A stretch of DNA of 64,000 bases from Omphalotus guepiniiformis. Taxonomy: Eukaryota; Basidiomycota; Agaricomycetes; Agaricales; Omphalotaceae. Positions 1 to 10,611 of the stretch are shown one piece after another. Made by a program: the position numbers and the translations under genes. The notes under the pieces were generated by a model. The model saw nothing but the letters and a program-made list of their open reading frames with translations. It was not told the DNA's origin and searched no databases. Position 1 is the first letter of the stretch. Each line of letters begins with the position of its first letter. The stretch is from NCBI GenBank assembly GCA_028554645.1, contig JAQOOI010000075.1, forward strand, positions 620,001 to 684,000, given 5' to 3'.

Positions 1-1188
1 GGCTCTCGGCCGCATGCCAATTCAGATATTGGAAGGGCAGCTGCTGGCGGGAAACCAATGGAGAGATCAGATACAGGGGGCAGTAATGTCAGCATCGTTG
101 CCGCCATGAGAAATCGGTATTCCAAGGTAAATATTTGTTTTTTGTATTGTTCTTTAAAGAACTTAGCGCTTTCCAAGTCTGGTTCCTCTTCACCACCGCC
201 CAAAGAGGTTCTCGTTCCCCGCCTTCCGTTAAGCGTCAATGATTTGGCTTCGCGGTACCAAGACGGGCCTTCGTCACCCCGCATGAGGGCCGCTTCACCC
301 ACTGGAGCCCGTCCCATCCAATCCATTGACACATTTAGGGAGGCAGAAACATATTTCCAAGAGCAATCGGCTTCTCCGAAGACATACACCTCAGGGGGTC
401 AGGATATCCCTTCATCTAATATGACGCCTACTCCGGACGACGAGATTGCTCAACGCAAGCGAAGACAGCAGCGTCTGGATCAGCTGGCAGAACTAGAACT
501 CAAGGAGAAAGAACAGGAGCTAAGGCTGAGGGAACAGGAAATCGAACTTCGTGCGCGGGAGTTGGAGAGAGAAAGAGTCAATTTCATGGGGACCTCGCGG
601 GATGATGGCGGAACTGGAGGAATGTCTGGTAGTCCACGCTCTGGTTTGCGGCCTCGGGAGAGACAATTATCTTTCCAGCAACTTCGGAGGCCTCTTTCAC
701 ACCAGATTGACTCATCTACTACCACACTTCCCTCTTCCGCAAGTATGACTCGCCTCGTACCACCTATCTCAGCTCAAGACAGCCAAGGTAGTGGGAGAGG
801 AAGTCCTCAACCGAGCTATGCCAGTTCAAGAAGTACGTCTAATCATGCGCCTTATTGCGGCTGCGAAGCTTGCTCTGCGTCGAAGTACAAGACCTCATCT
901 CCATCCCCTATTTATTCTCCGGTACGGCCCAATGAAAAGGGGAAACCGAAGGGATGGATGCGAAGGTTGAGTATGCCTATTGTAGCCGGCAATGCTTTCC
1001 TAGACTCAAAGCGAAATAAGGACGCTGGAAAGAACGGGGCTTTATCAATAGACACGAAGATCGGCAGTCCGACGATGCTGAGGAGTGCAGTAGCAGAGGA
1101 CGGAAGGATTTCCTTTACAGGGCGGAGAAGCTATGATTCGGGCGGTATCAGCAATACGACGAACGTCAGTTTCAACGAGCGGAGATGA
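1..1188 (+). CDS. Uncharacterised coiled-coil, Ser-rich protein (5' partial)
   Basis: The reading frame is open from base 1, so the start lies upstream of the window. An intron at 127-177 (GT...AG, 51 bp) restores the frame; a nearer AG at 166 does not. After it come a Ser/Pro-rich disordered stretch, a charged helix rich in Glu, Arg, Leu and Gln (about bases 440-590, very likely a coiled coil), more Ser-rich sequence, and a short cysteine motif HAPYCGCEACSASKY near base 846. The C-terminus has basic and Ser-rich patches (GWMRRLSMP) typical of kinase targets. The stop is at 1186-1188. I do not recognise the family. Composition suggests a cytoplasmic or nuclear regulatory protein, but that is inference; the missing N-terminus may hold the defining domain. 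Confidence 0.75.
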   Translation, partial: GSRPHANSDIGRAAAGGKPMERSDTGGSNVSIVAAMRNRYSKVNICFLYCSLKNLALSKSGSSSPPPKEVLVPRLPLSVNDLASRYQDGPSSPRMRAASPTGARPIQSIDTFREAETYFQEQSASPKTYTSGGQDIPSSNMTPTPDDEIAQRKRRQQRLDQLAELELKEKEQELRLREQEIELRARELERERVNFMGTSRDDGGTGGMSGSPRSGLRPRERQLSFQQLRRPLSHQIDSSTTTLPSSASMTRLVPPISAQDSQGSGRGSPQPSYASSRSTSNHAPYCGCEACSASKYKTSSPSPIYSPVRPNEKGKPKGWMRRLSMPIVAGNAFLDSKRNKDAGKNGALSIDTKIGSPTMLRSAVAEDGRISFTGRRSYDSGGISNTTNVSFNERR

Positions 1189-2849
1189 GTCAAGCTGAGA
1201 CGGTAATGGTGTATTGGGTTATTTCTTTTGCCTCGTTCAGGACTCGGACTATCTACATGCTATCTATATAGAATATAATTCAGTTATTACTTATGTACCG
1301 ATACTAGTAGCACTAGTAGCATATAGCTCATGTCCCAAATTCACGAACATTTATGACAGCTTAAGCGCCGGCCCGGGACTACATACAGCTTAGATAAGCA
1401 CCGAGGTCCTTATTAACGCCAAATGCTCTGAATCTTGACGCTGAGCCAGTCACCCCTATCCTCTACGAAGGCATGGCTCGCGGATCTGAAGCACAAGGTG
1501 GGCTTGGGTCAGTATTTGCTCAATATCCTTCATTTCATGCTTGCTGAAATACCATTCTGCAGTTCAACAGAATCTCAAGAAGTTCTTTGGATCAATCTGA
1601 ATGCTCCCGGAGTCCCTTTGCGGATCTCTCAAGACGAAGCCTCATGATGCGCTGTTCAAGTGATAACAAATTGCCAGCACATCGTGTGCAACATTCCACG
1701 CCTTCACTCCATAGAATGTTGACCTATGTCGACATTTCCAGCAAGATTGAGCTATCTGCAGCGCTCGCTCCAAACATGGCCAGTCTCATGATTCAGTCAA
1801 ACAAGGTGACAGTATGATGCACAGCCTAGGCCGGTGCTCACCAGAACTCCAGAAGTGCTATATCTTTCAGATATGATATATCTTCTATATCCGACTAAGC
1901 CGAGAGTTCTAGAACTGAGGACACCCGGAGGACAACACTTATTCAATGACGTGACCAAAACGACGCCGAAGAACAGTAGTCGTTCACCCGTGCAGCAATG
2001 TTCTCTACAAAGACGACCCCAAGGTTTCCATCTACCTGCCGGCCTCCATTCTTGAGGTCTGCATATGCGGCACATAATGATACTATTGTCGTGGCATAAT
2101 CGCGACAACATTCGTTCTAACCACATCATAGCAAGCATTGTGCCAATCTCTTGTCATCACAGCGCGGATGTCCTCATAATAGGTCTATCGTCCTTTGATA
2201 AAGCTAGGAAGGAAGCTGATCTGAGTTACCTCCTAATACCGCGTTGCACCTGTATAGGCACCGTCCGATAACTAACCGCTCGGTGCCATTTTCACATGGT
2301 CTCTTAATGTTGCTTGCAAACAGCTTCCTCAGAAGCTATGGATCAGACTAATATGTCTAAAGTTCCTCATTCGTCACTTTGTCATACAGCCAGCAAGCTC
2401 TCCACGGGATCGTTGCTACACAAATGATCATCATTGGCATAGGGCACTTGACTATGAAGACCCAACATGGCATGCTCTCTCGGGCCCGCGGGCCAATATG
2501 TTTATGTTGATATCGTATCGTAAGCTCAGAGCTGTTCTTCATCACAACGCATGTGCAACATGACTTCTTTCTTCCGTGTATAGATTGTCGTAGCACAGTA
2601 TGCCAGCATTTATTCCTCTTTCCTGCTTTGGCAGAGATAGCACCGGAATGCTAATTTGAGCCTTTGCACGAGCACAAGCTCACTGATATCCAGGTGCCAA
2701 AACCGCATGGTGTTATATTCGGAGTATTTCTCTTTTGAAGTCATCTTTGTGTATAAAAGCTAGCATGTTTTCAATATCACTCGTTAGGGTCGCCCTCCGC
2801 ACCAAGTAAACCGAGATCTTTCGAGTACCTCTTCTATCCCTGATCCATA
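1189..2849. other. Intergenic region, no supported gene
   Basis: Only short overlapping open frames without recognisable protein similarity or splice structure. A short direct repeat (ACTAGTAGC twice) lies near 1304-1321. The right end carries the promoter of the peptidase gene. Confidence 0.6.
2752..2759 (+). promoter_or_regulatory. Probable TATA box of the eqolisin gene
   Basis: TATAAAAG lies about 90 bp upstream of the start codon at 2850, a normal distance for a fungal secreted-enzyme gene with a short leader. It is the best TATA match in this intergenic region. Confidence 0.55.
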
Positions 2850-3708
2850 ATGAAGCTCTCCATTTTCTTCAGCTCCGTCTTGTTTGTCTCTGGCGCCCTC
2901 GCCTTCCCGCATGCGGACTCGCGTCTCGCTCGTCGTGTTGCGAACCGTCAACGCAAGTCCCGACCATTTGACGGTCTCGAATCCTTGGTAGCGGACACGA
3001 ACGTGACCCACCCCGAGTACAGTAGCAACTGGGCTGGAGCCGTGATCACGTCTCCTCCCTCCGGTCAGACTTTCAACCGTGTCGTTGGTACTTTCACAGT
3101 ACCCAGCCCCTCTGTGCCTTCCGGTAGCAGCAGCCGAGGTACTAGCAAATTATCTCTATCGTTGTCATCTCTAATCTATAAGTATAGGAACATACTCTGG
3201 CTCGGCATGGGTCGGGATTGACGGTGACACTTACTCGGCCGCCATTCTTCAGAGTGGTATTGATTTCACCATCGATGACGGTGAAGTGTCCTTTGACGCG
3301 TGGTACGAATGGTACCCCAACTTCGCCTTTGATTTCTCTGGATTCTCGGTTTCTGCTGGTAACCAGATCCAGGTTACCATCGCTGCAAGTAGTCCCACCC
3401 GCGGAACTGTCACTTTGGACAACCTGAGCACCGGTCGCTCGGTGTCTGAGACTCTCAGTGCTCCCTCTTCTTCTGCCTCGCTCGGTGGACAGAATGCTGA
3501 GTGGATCGTTGAGGACTTTGAGTCAGGCGGCTCACTTGTTGAGTTTGCTGACTTCAGCGCCGTGACTTTCACAGGCTGCTCTGCGTCCACCAGCTCAAGC
3601 TCCGAGGGTGTCAGTGGTGCTACCATAATCGACATCGAACAGGGTAGCGACATTCTTACCGACGTTACCATCGTGAGCTCGTCCTCCGTCAAGGTCGCCC
3701 ACACGTAA
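2850..3708 (+). CDS. Secreted glutamic endopeptidase (eqolisin, peptidase family G1)
   Basis: Two exons (2850-3138 and 3188-3708) encode 269 residues. A signal peptide (residues 1-18, ending ALA) is followed by a basic pro-region with dibasic sites, then the mature beta-sandwich domain from about YSSNWAGAV (residue 58). G1 hallmarks are present: GTFTVP, SAWVGIDG, AILQSG, WYEWYP and AEWIVEDF. The expected catalytic pair is Gln118 (in AILQSG) and Glu201 (in AEWIVEDF). Their spacing of 83 residues equals that of Gln53/Glu136 in scytalidoglutamic peptidase. Eqolisins are acid proteases that act outside the cell, so this gene probably serves extracellular protein digestion at low pH. The catalytic residues look intact. 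The single small intron restores the frame exactly. Confidence 0.95.
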
Positions 3709-4163
3709 AGTCGTGGGGAAGGATCAGAGAAAAGGTTTAAAGGGAAAAATGAAGCTGGTAGACTGATTTAGATCCTTGGGTCACTCTTGCTCTTCCACCT
3801 TCTTTATTCATCAATGTAATGGTTTCATCGCAAATGAAAATGGAATGCAACGTCTTTTTCTGTTTACAGGCCAATGAGAAGCATTCAAGCCATTGAGTCG
3901 AACCATGCCACCTATCTCCTATTATATTTGCATATTTGCATACATGTACAAAGAGTGGGGAAAGTAGAAATGCTTCAGGAAGCAGATCCGTTGCTCAATC
4001 ACGCCGGTGATTGCCTTCTAAGTAGGGACCAGCGTCGGTGATCGTAAACAAATGTTGAGATATTGTAACTATCCAGCGAGTGCAGACATATGCAACCGAC
4101 TACAGACTTAATCCCTAGAATGTTACCCAAATGAAATCAGCCTCTCGCAAGTCAATAAGCTAC
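3709..4163. other. Intergenic region between convergent genes
   Basis: Convergent 3' ends of the eqolisin gene (+) and the MTU1 gene (-). The AT-rich stretch should hold both polyadenylation signals; I see no gene. Confidence 0.6.
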
Positions 4164-6090
4164 TCACCACCACTGCCAGTCTTTCGACTGTTGATTTAGC
4201 TTATTTAGATCAGAAGACGGTTTCCAAACCCGCCCCTTTTCTGTATTAAGTCCTGTGATCGAAGAAGATTGCTCTCTCGCAGCCGCATTTGCTCGCCCAT
4301 GCCGGGAGCTATTGACACGACCTCGAGCTGTATTCACGTGTGATGATTGCTCTTGCTGCTGCCGCTGTTGTGCACCCTGCCGTTGCCTTTGTTGCCATTG
4401 CACCTGTCGGAGCTCAGGCTTCTCAAATTGAATATGAGGCAGTGGACGGGAGTGTGAGTGTGATTGCGGCTGGGACGGTGACTGAAGAAGTTCAACATGA
4501 GGTTCTGATTCTGGTAGAATAGTGCCGCATCCAAGACACCAGTCTTCGTCCCAAAGTGCGGCGACTTGGCCTCCCGCGATGCCTCGTAATGGTTCGTCTG
4601 AAATAATCTTTAGGTTGCCATCAGAAGAACTGCGAGGTGGAGTTCAGCAAGCGTACATTTCAATGTGTGAGATACCTACATATACACTCTACAGGGTTGA
4701 CTCTCCATTCGATGCCGTATCTTGACCAATGCACGAAAGCCTTCCGGGCTAGATAACGCAGCGGGCGGTGCATCTTTCCATATCCAGGACCAGTCCTTGC
4801 AATGAACAGTGTTCCCTAGCAGTGCTTCGTGATTCCTATGGTCGTATGGTCGTCAAGTCACCATTCCTGGAGCGCGATATTTGGTACACACCCAGGTACA
4901 ACGTAGATCATGTTTGTAACGGGATTTTTACGCGCAACGTACATCTTGTTTAGCATACCCGGAATCTTGGCTTTCTCCCCGATAGTGTAGTTCCATAAAC
5001 CTTGATGCTGACCGACGACCTTCTGAGTCATTAGATTCACGATTGTGCCTGGTCTGGGAGAAATATATGAATCTAAAGAAGCAAATAAGGGGCGCGTCAA
5101 TGACAAGAAAGACGGTGAACGTACCGAGAAATCGACTGAATTTCCCTTTTTCTCCTACGAAGCACAGGCCCATGCTTTCAGGCCTTTCAGCAGTGTCTAG
5201 CTGAAATTTTCTCGCGAGTTCACGGACCTCGGCCTTGGTTATTTCACCTAGAGGAAAAAGGGCTCTGGATAGTCCTTCTTCCGTGATCGAGGAAAGATAA
5301 AAGGCTTGGTCTTTGAGTTTGTCTTTTGCTGAGAGAAGTTTGGGTCTGCCATCAGCGGACCAGGACTTGCGGGCATAATGACCTATATAATCTACAGTTA
5401 TAGCCTGAGTATCATGACTGGAAAATATTTCGCGCACCAGTAGCAAACCACGGTCGGTCGGATTCAGAATCTATTCTCAAACGTTCGAGTAATGCTCCAA
5501 ACTTGATCTCTCTGAAAGAAAGGCGTTGAGAGGAGAAGGGAGCGAGACATAATGGATGTTACCTGTTACACCAGACATCAGGATTTGGTGTTGCCCCGGC
5601 TTCCCAAATCTGCAGAGATGGCTCAAAAATTCTATTCCAGTATTCCCGAGATAGGTCAATCATGGTACATGGTATATCCAAAGATCTGCATACGCGTTGA
5701 ACATCCTCCCAATCCTTTTTCCATTCGCAGCCTTCGTCTGTACCTGATTCGTCTCGGGTGTCCCAATTACGCATGAAGACTGCAGACAGATCGTAATCCT
5801 TCATGAACAAAGAAACATAGTAGGTCATATAAAGCAATTATATAGGTGAACTTACTAATCCTGATCTGCCAAAAGCCTTGCTGCTACTGACGAGTCCACT
5901 CCACCAGACATTCCGACGACGACTGTGACATTGTTTAAGGATTCAGTTAGCCGACTGGAGTTTCGTTCGAGTAGTTACCTTTGTCTCCGGGCCTAGGGTG
6001 AGTCTGAACAGCATTTGTGGCGTAGAGTCTGGAGAGATACCGCCTGAAAGAAGCTCTACAGCAAAGCGGGGTTGTGGTAGGCAATAACAT
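4164..6090 (-). CDS. mtu1: Mitochondrial tRNA-specific 2-thiouridylase (MTU1/SLM3/TrmU family)
   Basis: Eight exons (6090-5979, 5922-about 5856, 5798-5563, 5511-5438, 5382-5125, 5072-4892, 4835-4680, 4629-4164), about 514 residues. The enzyme transfers sulfur to U34 of mitochondrial Lys, Glu and Gln tRNAs. The Arg/Ser/Leu-rich N-terminus (about 37 residues) looks like a mitochondrial targeting peptide. The ATP-binding PP-loop SGGVDSS is at residues 43-49. The two catalytic cysteines are Cys135 (PNPDVWCNR) and Cys235 (MGLCFVGEKG), 100 residues apart against 97 in E. coli MnmA. The C-terminal barrel ends near CLGCGTI and is followed by about 115 residues rich in Gln, Ser and Arg, absent from bacterial and human forms. 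All junctions are GT-AG and in frame except exon 2/3, where the GTAAGT donor at 5855 and the only AG acceptor at 5799 do not join in frame. Divergent from CENP-C. Confidence 0.9.
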
Positions 6091-6211
6091 TTTTGTCGTG
6101 ACCTGGACCAAACAAAGCCACACGCGTCTGCCCTTTGGGCGTCTATTGCGCCGCTCACTTGTAAACAGTCAACCGCGATTCCTCTTTCGCCTGAAGAAAC
6201 GACACAAATCT
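6091..6211. promoter_or_regulatory. Short bidirectional promoter, MTU1 / CENP-C
   Basis: Only 121 bp separate the start codons of MTU1 (-) and CENP-C (+), so both genes must share this promoter or place core elements inside the neighbour. No clear TATA box is visible. Confidence 0.5.
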
Positions 6212-8104
6212 ATGCCAGAGTCCCAGCGCAAAAGCAGCGTCGGAACTAGCAGGCGTGGACCTCCAAAGGCGCATGTTCCTTACCGTGGCGACAATCCGGA
6301 AGTCGCAAAGAAGACTGGTGTCAGGATCCTACATGCTGACCCCGGTTCGGATGGCTTCGAACCATTTGACCATGTCGTGCAGCAAGCAGACAAACTAACT
6401 CCATATCATGTCAAGGGGAGGAAGAACAAGGAGGGCGATGGACAAGAAGAATCCGAGTCTGACGAGGATGGCATGAGTGACATGGAGATTGATAGTACGT
6501 ATGTTTCGTTTCCTTTCGATGCGCACTTCTAATAACAGCATCTATAGTCCTATCCACTACATTGCTAACTCTAGGCAACCCCCATCTCCCACCTTCACCC
6601 GTGTTGGGTCTATGTCTCGGCCTGTCGCTCGCAATCCCACCGATGAATTTGATTCTCTTCCTTCACCACGCTCTCCAAACAGATCCAGAGCCTCTACATT
6701 CATCTCTCGGCCATCGCGCCTTTCACAGAGATTGCCTGCCAGCGATGATTATACTGAGGTAAATACCACCAATGGATACCAAGATATGGAGCTGGACAGC
6801 GGATATGATCCAGCTCAGCATCGCAGTTTCTCTGAACTTGATGGCATGGATGATGACGAAGGCGACTCTCCGGAAGAATCTCCGCCGAAACTCAATGGGA
6901 AGGGAAAGAAGGCTGCGCATCGTGCACCTTCACCAGAAGGACGTCCGGACATGCAAGGATTTGAAATGGAAGATGATATACAACAGGGACTTGATGATTT
7001 GGACGGGCAGCGAATAGATGATGGGCCAGAGGAAGAAGAGGAGCCTTTGAAGAAAGCGAGGTTCGATAAGGGGAAGGAACCAGAGACGAGAAAGGCGAGA
7101 GGCAAAGGCCAGGCGAGGAAGAAGGATTACCGCGAAGGTAACTGTGAATTCTTGCGCAGCATTTAACATCAGTCCTCATTCCTGTCTTCCGCGAAGGCGT
7201 ACGCAAAAGTCAGCGTAAACCTATCAAACCTCTTGAGTGGTGGAGGAATGAGAAATACGTATATGAACGTCCCAAGAGCGGCGGCACTCTCGTCCCTCAT
7301 ATCAAGGAGATTATTCGAATACCTGAGGAACCAAAAGAACCTCTGGTGGGCAAGCACAAGCGCAAGCGCGGGAAGAGTGTACCTGGCAATCCTGAGTATG
7401 GTTGGGACGACGCGACTGAGACATCGGGCGTCGTTTGGAATTGGTCAACAGCGGGGGAGGTCGAAAGGCGTGAGTCTCTTGATTGTTGCATGAAATTCTA
7501 ATACGAACAATTTTGCCCGTGCTGTAGGTATCGCTCATCTCGCCAAGGACGTGAATCCTCAACCTTCAGCCAACAACGACTGGTACTTCCAACGGATATT
7601 CGCAGACGAAGATTTCATTGCCGCAGGACAGCTGCTCATCCCGGTGCGGGGCCGCAAAGCTAGTAAAACAACCAAGGATAACACCTATGTATGTATCTCA
7701 CTTCTTCTCTTGCCCCCCTCTCTCTCTCTCTCTCTCTCAGAGTTTGATTTCTGATGACCTCCATACCAGATATTCTACATTATTGAAGGTGCCATTAACC
7801 TCAAGATACACGAGACAAGCATGATACTTTGCACTGGGGCAATGTTCATGGTTCCTAGAGGTACGCCAGATATCAACAAAACCTTACTCAAGTGATTTAC
7901 CTTTCGTCTCCAGGAAACCAGTATTTCATTGAGAACATCAGTGATCGTGATGTAAAACTGTTTTTTACTCAGGCACGCAAGGCTCCGTTTGAAGATGGGT
8001 CCGTTGCACGTAAAGCACCTCCATCTCGATCATCGAGTGCTGTTGTTCCCCACAAATCACAAGCCCCGGATAGTGCGAGGAGAACCGTAACGACGGAAGT
8101 GTGA
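6212..8104 (+). CDS. mif2: Inner kinetochore protein CENP-C (Mif2)
   Basis: Six exons (6212-6498, about 6548-7137, 7197-7469, 7528-7688, 7770-7860, 7914-8104) give about 530 residues. CENP-C binds CENP-A nucleosomes and links the inner kinetochore to the Mis12 complex. The N-terminus has the Mif2 region (PYRGDNPEVAKKTGV, then DGFEPFDHV). The middle is acidic and Ser/Pro-rich. The CENP-C signature begins near residue 293 (SQRKPIKPLEWWRNEKYVY). From about residue 385 a Mif2 cupin dimerisation domain follows (NDWYFQRIF, FYIIEGAINLKIHET, MFMVPRGNQYFIENIS). The acceptor of intron 1 is ambiguous: AGs ending at 6538, 6547 and 6574 are all in phase, so up to about 12 residues may be optional. Intron 4 holds a CT repeat next to its acceptor. 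Confidence 0.95.
7718..7738 (+). repeat. (CT)n microsatellite inside CENP-C intron 4
   Basis: About ten CT units lie within intron 4 (7689-7769). The first AG after them (7740) is not the acceptor that keeps the frame; the one at 7768-7769 is. Confidence 0.8.
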
Positions 8105-8789
8105 TGTACGAATATATCGTGTAAACATCGTTATTTGGATACACATACTTTTTTATCATTCAATACCCTCAACCGTTCATGATTGAAATTAACCAGCCCA
8201 TCCCTTTGTGTTGTACGAGTGATGTATGTAATAATAGTACCCGCAAAAAAGGAAGTTCAACTCTATTGGCCAGCTCGCCATAAGCTTGTTCTCAGATAAT
8301 ATCCTTCACAAGAATAGCGAATGAATTTATAGGTGGCGCGTGAATTGATCGTAGATGGTAAGTAGTATAACATTGCGACAGACACCATAAACGTAAATGC
8401 ATCGATACGTGGATGTTGTCGGGGAAAGAATACGAGAGATTGTGTCGACATTTACGACTACCCACCCTTTAGAGTGAAGACTCAAAATTAGACATAATCT
8501 TTTAAGAACTGAGCTCTACAATTCCAATTGGCGTCGTTAATGTGAAGCCTTAGGCTGTCACACGCACATGTCAGCAGCAGCATCCGCAACCCATGGTCTG
8601 ACAGTGCCAATACTCTATAATGCACGAACACGTACACATATTGAACCAATTGTGTACGTGCGTGGATAGTGCCCACCACTCCGATTCACAAATGTCGTGA
8701 CGGTGCAGCCCGGGCATCCGGAGAAACTTCAAGGAGCGAGATACATCATAAACTATGCCCCCCTGCAACGAACTGATTGTACCCTGGGC
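8105..8789. other. Intergenic region between convergent genes
   Basis: Convergent 3' flanks of CENP-C (+) and MED19 (-). Only random short open frames are seen. Confidence 0.6.
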
Positions 8790-10450
8790 TTACACGCCCT
8801 GCGGGGTGGGCTGCTGTACAGGTGCCGTATCGCGCGAAACACCTTGAGAGTCCTGAACATAAAAACATCCGAATGAACACCAACCAAGATCTCAAAAATA
8901 AAAGAGAAAGCAAGTCACCATCTTCTGCTTTTTGACCGGCCGCGGTCTCACACCGTTGCTACCCGCCCGAGCTCCAATGATAGCCTTCGGCGGTGGCGAC
9001 GGGCCTGAGGGCTGCGAGTTGGCAATGCCACTGGTATTTATTGTAGTACCAGTACCATTGATGGAAATGGGATTTGGCTGATAAGCAGCGTTCCCATTGA
9101 CCGCAAAGCCAGAATCATCGCGTTCCCTCTTCTTCCCTCGGGGTGGCCCGCCCCCAGCAACCGTCGGCAATAAAGGAGGTCCATGGGAACCGGCACTAGG
9201 TGTCCCTATCGAATTCGCACTTAATGGAGGTGCGCTGAGTGGATGCGGGACAATCGGTGTACCGGTCCGAAGTGGGGTGCCCACTTGGTTGCCCGGAACC
9301 GGAATTTGTACGGGCGGCAGACCAGGCTTCACACTCACTGGTCTGCTGAGAGGTGTTGTGGATGGTGGATGTGGACGTGGTGTACCTGGCCCTGACGGGT
9401 GGGGGGTCGCAGATGTTGTAGGAGGTCGGGCTATCGATGATGGTGTCGGTGCGGAGGGAGGGAAGGAAGACAGTGAAGCAGGTGTGGGAACAGGAGCCTG
9501 TATCGGAGTAGACGCGGAGATGGATGGTGCTTGTGCTTGCGCTTGCATCTGAGCTTTTGCGAGCCGTTTGAGCTCTTTCTGCATTGACCCTGCATTCAGT
9601 GGGCTAGAACAAAATACATTCCACAGAGAACAACGCACCCGCTTCTTCCGGTCTTCTCGTGCTTGTGCTGATTCAAGCACAAGGGCACTTGGATTCCACT
9701 GCCAGAATAGGTGTGAAGAAAATATGAAGAACAAGACAGAAGAGAAACCTACGCTTTTGAGTCCTTCTAAACTAACAGTGAACGCATCTCTTTGTGTCCT
9801 TGTGTCAAACTCCGATATCTTGACGCGCTGTTTCGGAGGTATTTGTATTATCGTTGTCAAATAATCGTCTTTCTTCATCGAGTGCTTTCCTGGGTAACGG
9901 GAATGAGCATTAAGACATCTGACGTTGCAGCACAGCGCACCTGGAACGCCCTTGATGAGATGTTTATAGCTATTCTTCTTCTTCTTTTCTCCTTTGCCAC
10001 CGGGCGCATCATCATCGTCTCCATCCTGACCATCTCCTGCTGGCGTCTGTGGAGCGTGCGTAACCTCCTTCCCCTTCCCCTTGTCTACAGAGCTGGGTGT
10101 TCCACCTGGAATAGAAGTGATCGTAGACGTTGCAAGCGCTGAATTGCCATCGCCACCAAATGCCGGTTCGTCTGATACAATTGCATTCGCCCGAACATAC
10201 TTGTCGTAAGCATCCCGCAAGTGAAACTGCCCCAGTAAATCCCGAGTGCTTGTGATGTACGCCGGTGATTTGGGTGGTGCTGATTGAGTATTTGGGTCAG
10301 ATTTTTTTGTGTTCAATGAGATTAATGAGAGAAAGTAGCACCTGGCGGTGGTAGAAAAAGAGAGAATTGCTGGGAAGGAGAAATGGGACGAAAAGAAGAA
10401 GAACGAGGATTTGAAGGACCAGCGACGGCGTTCTGGTTGGTACTGTCCAT
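8790..10450 (-). CDS. med19: Mediator complex subunit 19 (Med19/Rox3)
   Basis: Six exons (10450-10342, 10279-9941, 9889-9753, 9698-9639, 9578-8919, 8852-8790) give 455 residues. Med19 sits in the head/middle region of Mediator and helps connect activators to RNA polymerase II. Family blocks are STRDLLGQFHL and YDKYVR near residue 50, YKHLIKGVPGK near 145, then KISEFDTRTQRDAF and a basic helix (EDRKKRKELKRLAKAQMQ). The long C-terminal half is Pro, Ser, Ala and Thr-rich and disordered, as is usual for fungal Med19. The start at 10450 is chosen over an overlapping ATG 7 bp upstream because only the 10450 frame joins exon 2 in phase. The last exon (21 codons) was found past an in-frame stop that lies inside the final intron. 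Confidence 0.88.
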
Positions 10451-10611
10451 CGGACACTCACTCGTTTCTTGCTAAGTCGCCGTGCAAGTTAGCGCAACCT
10501 CTCCCCCGTTGTTTATTCTTATTTATTTCCATCACAAGGTTATACATAAATGCACATGTATTATTTACAATCTTACATAATCTAACTTCTAATTTTTAAA
10601 TAATTATTTGC

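Noticed and set aside
480..725. Minus-strand open frame opposite the coiled-coil gene
   Set aside because: It is the Ser/Leu-rich antisense shadow of a Glu/Arg-rich helix.
3880..3990. Possible tRNA on the minus strand (GGTTCGACTC B-box-like)
   Set aside because: No A-box, acceptor stem or T-arm pairing can be built around it.
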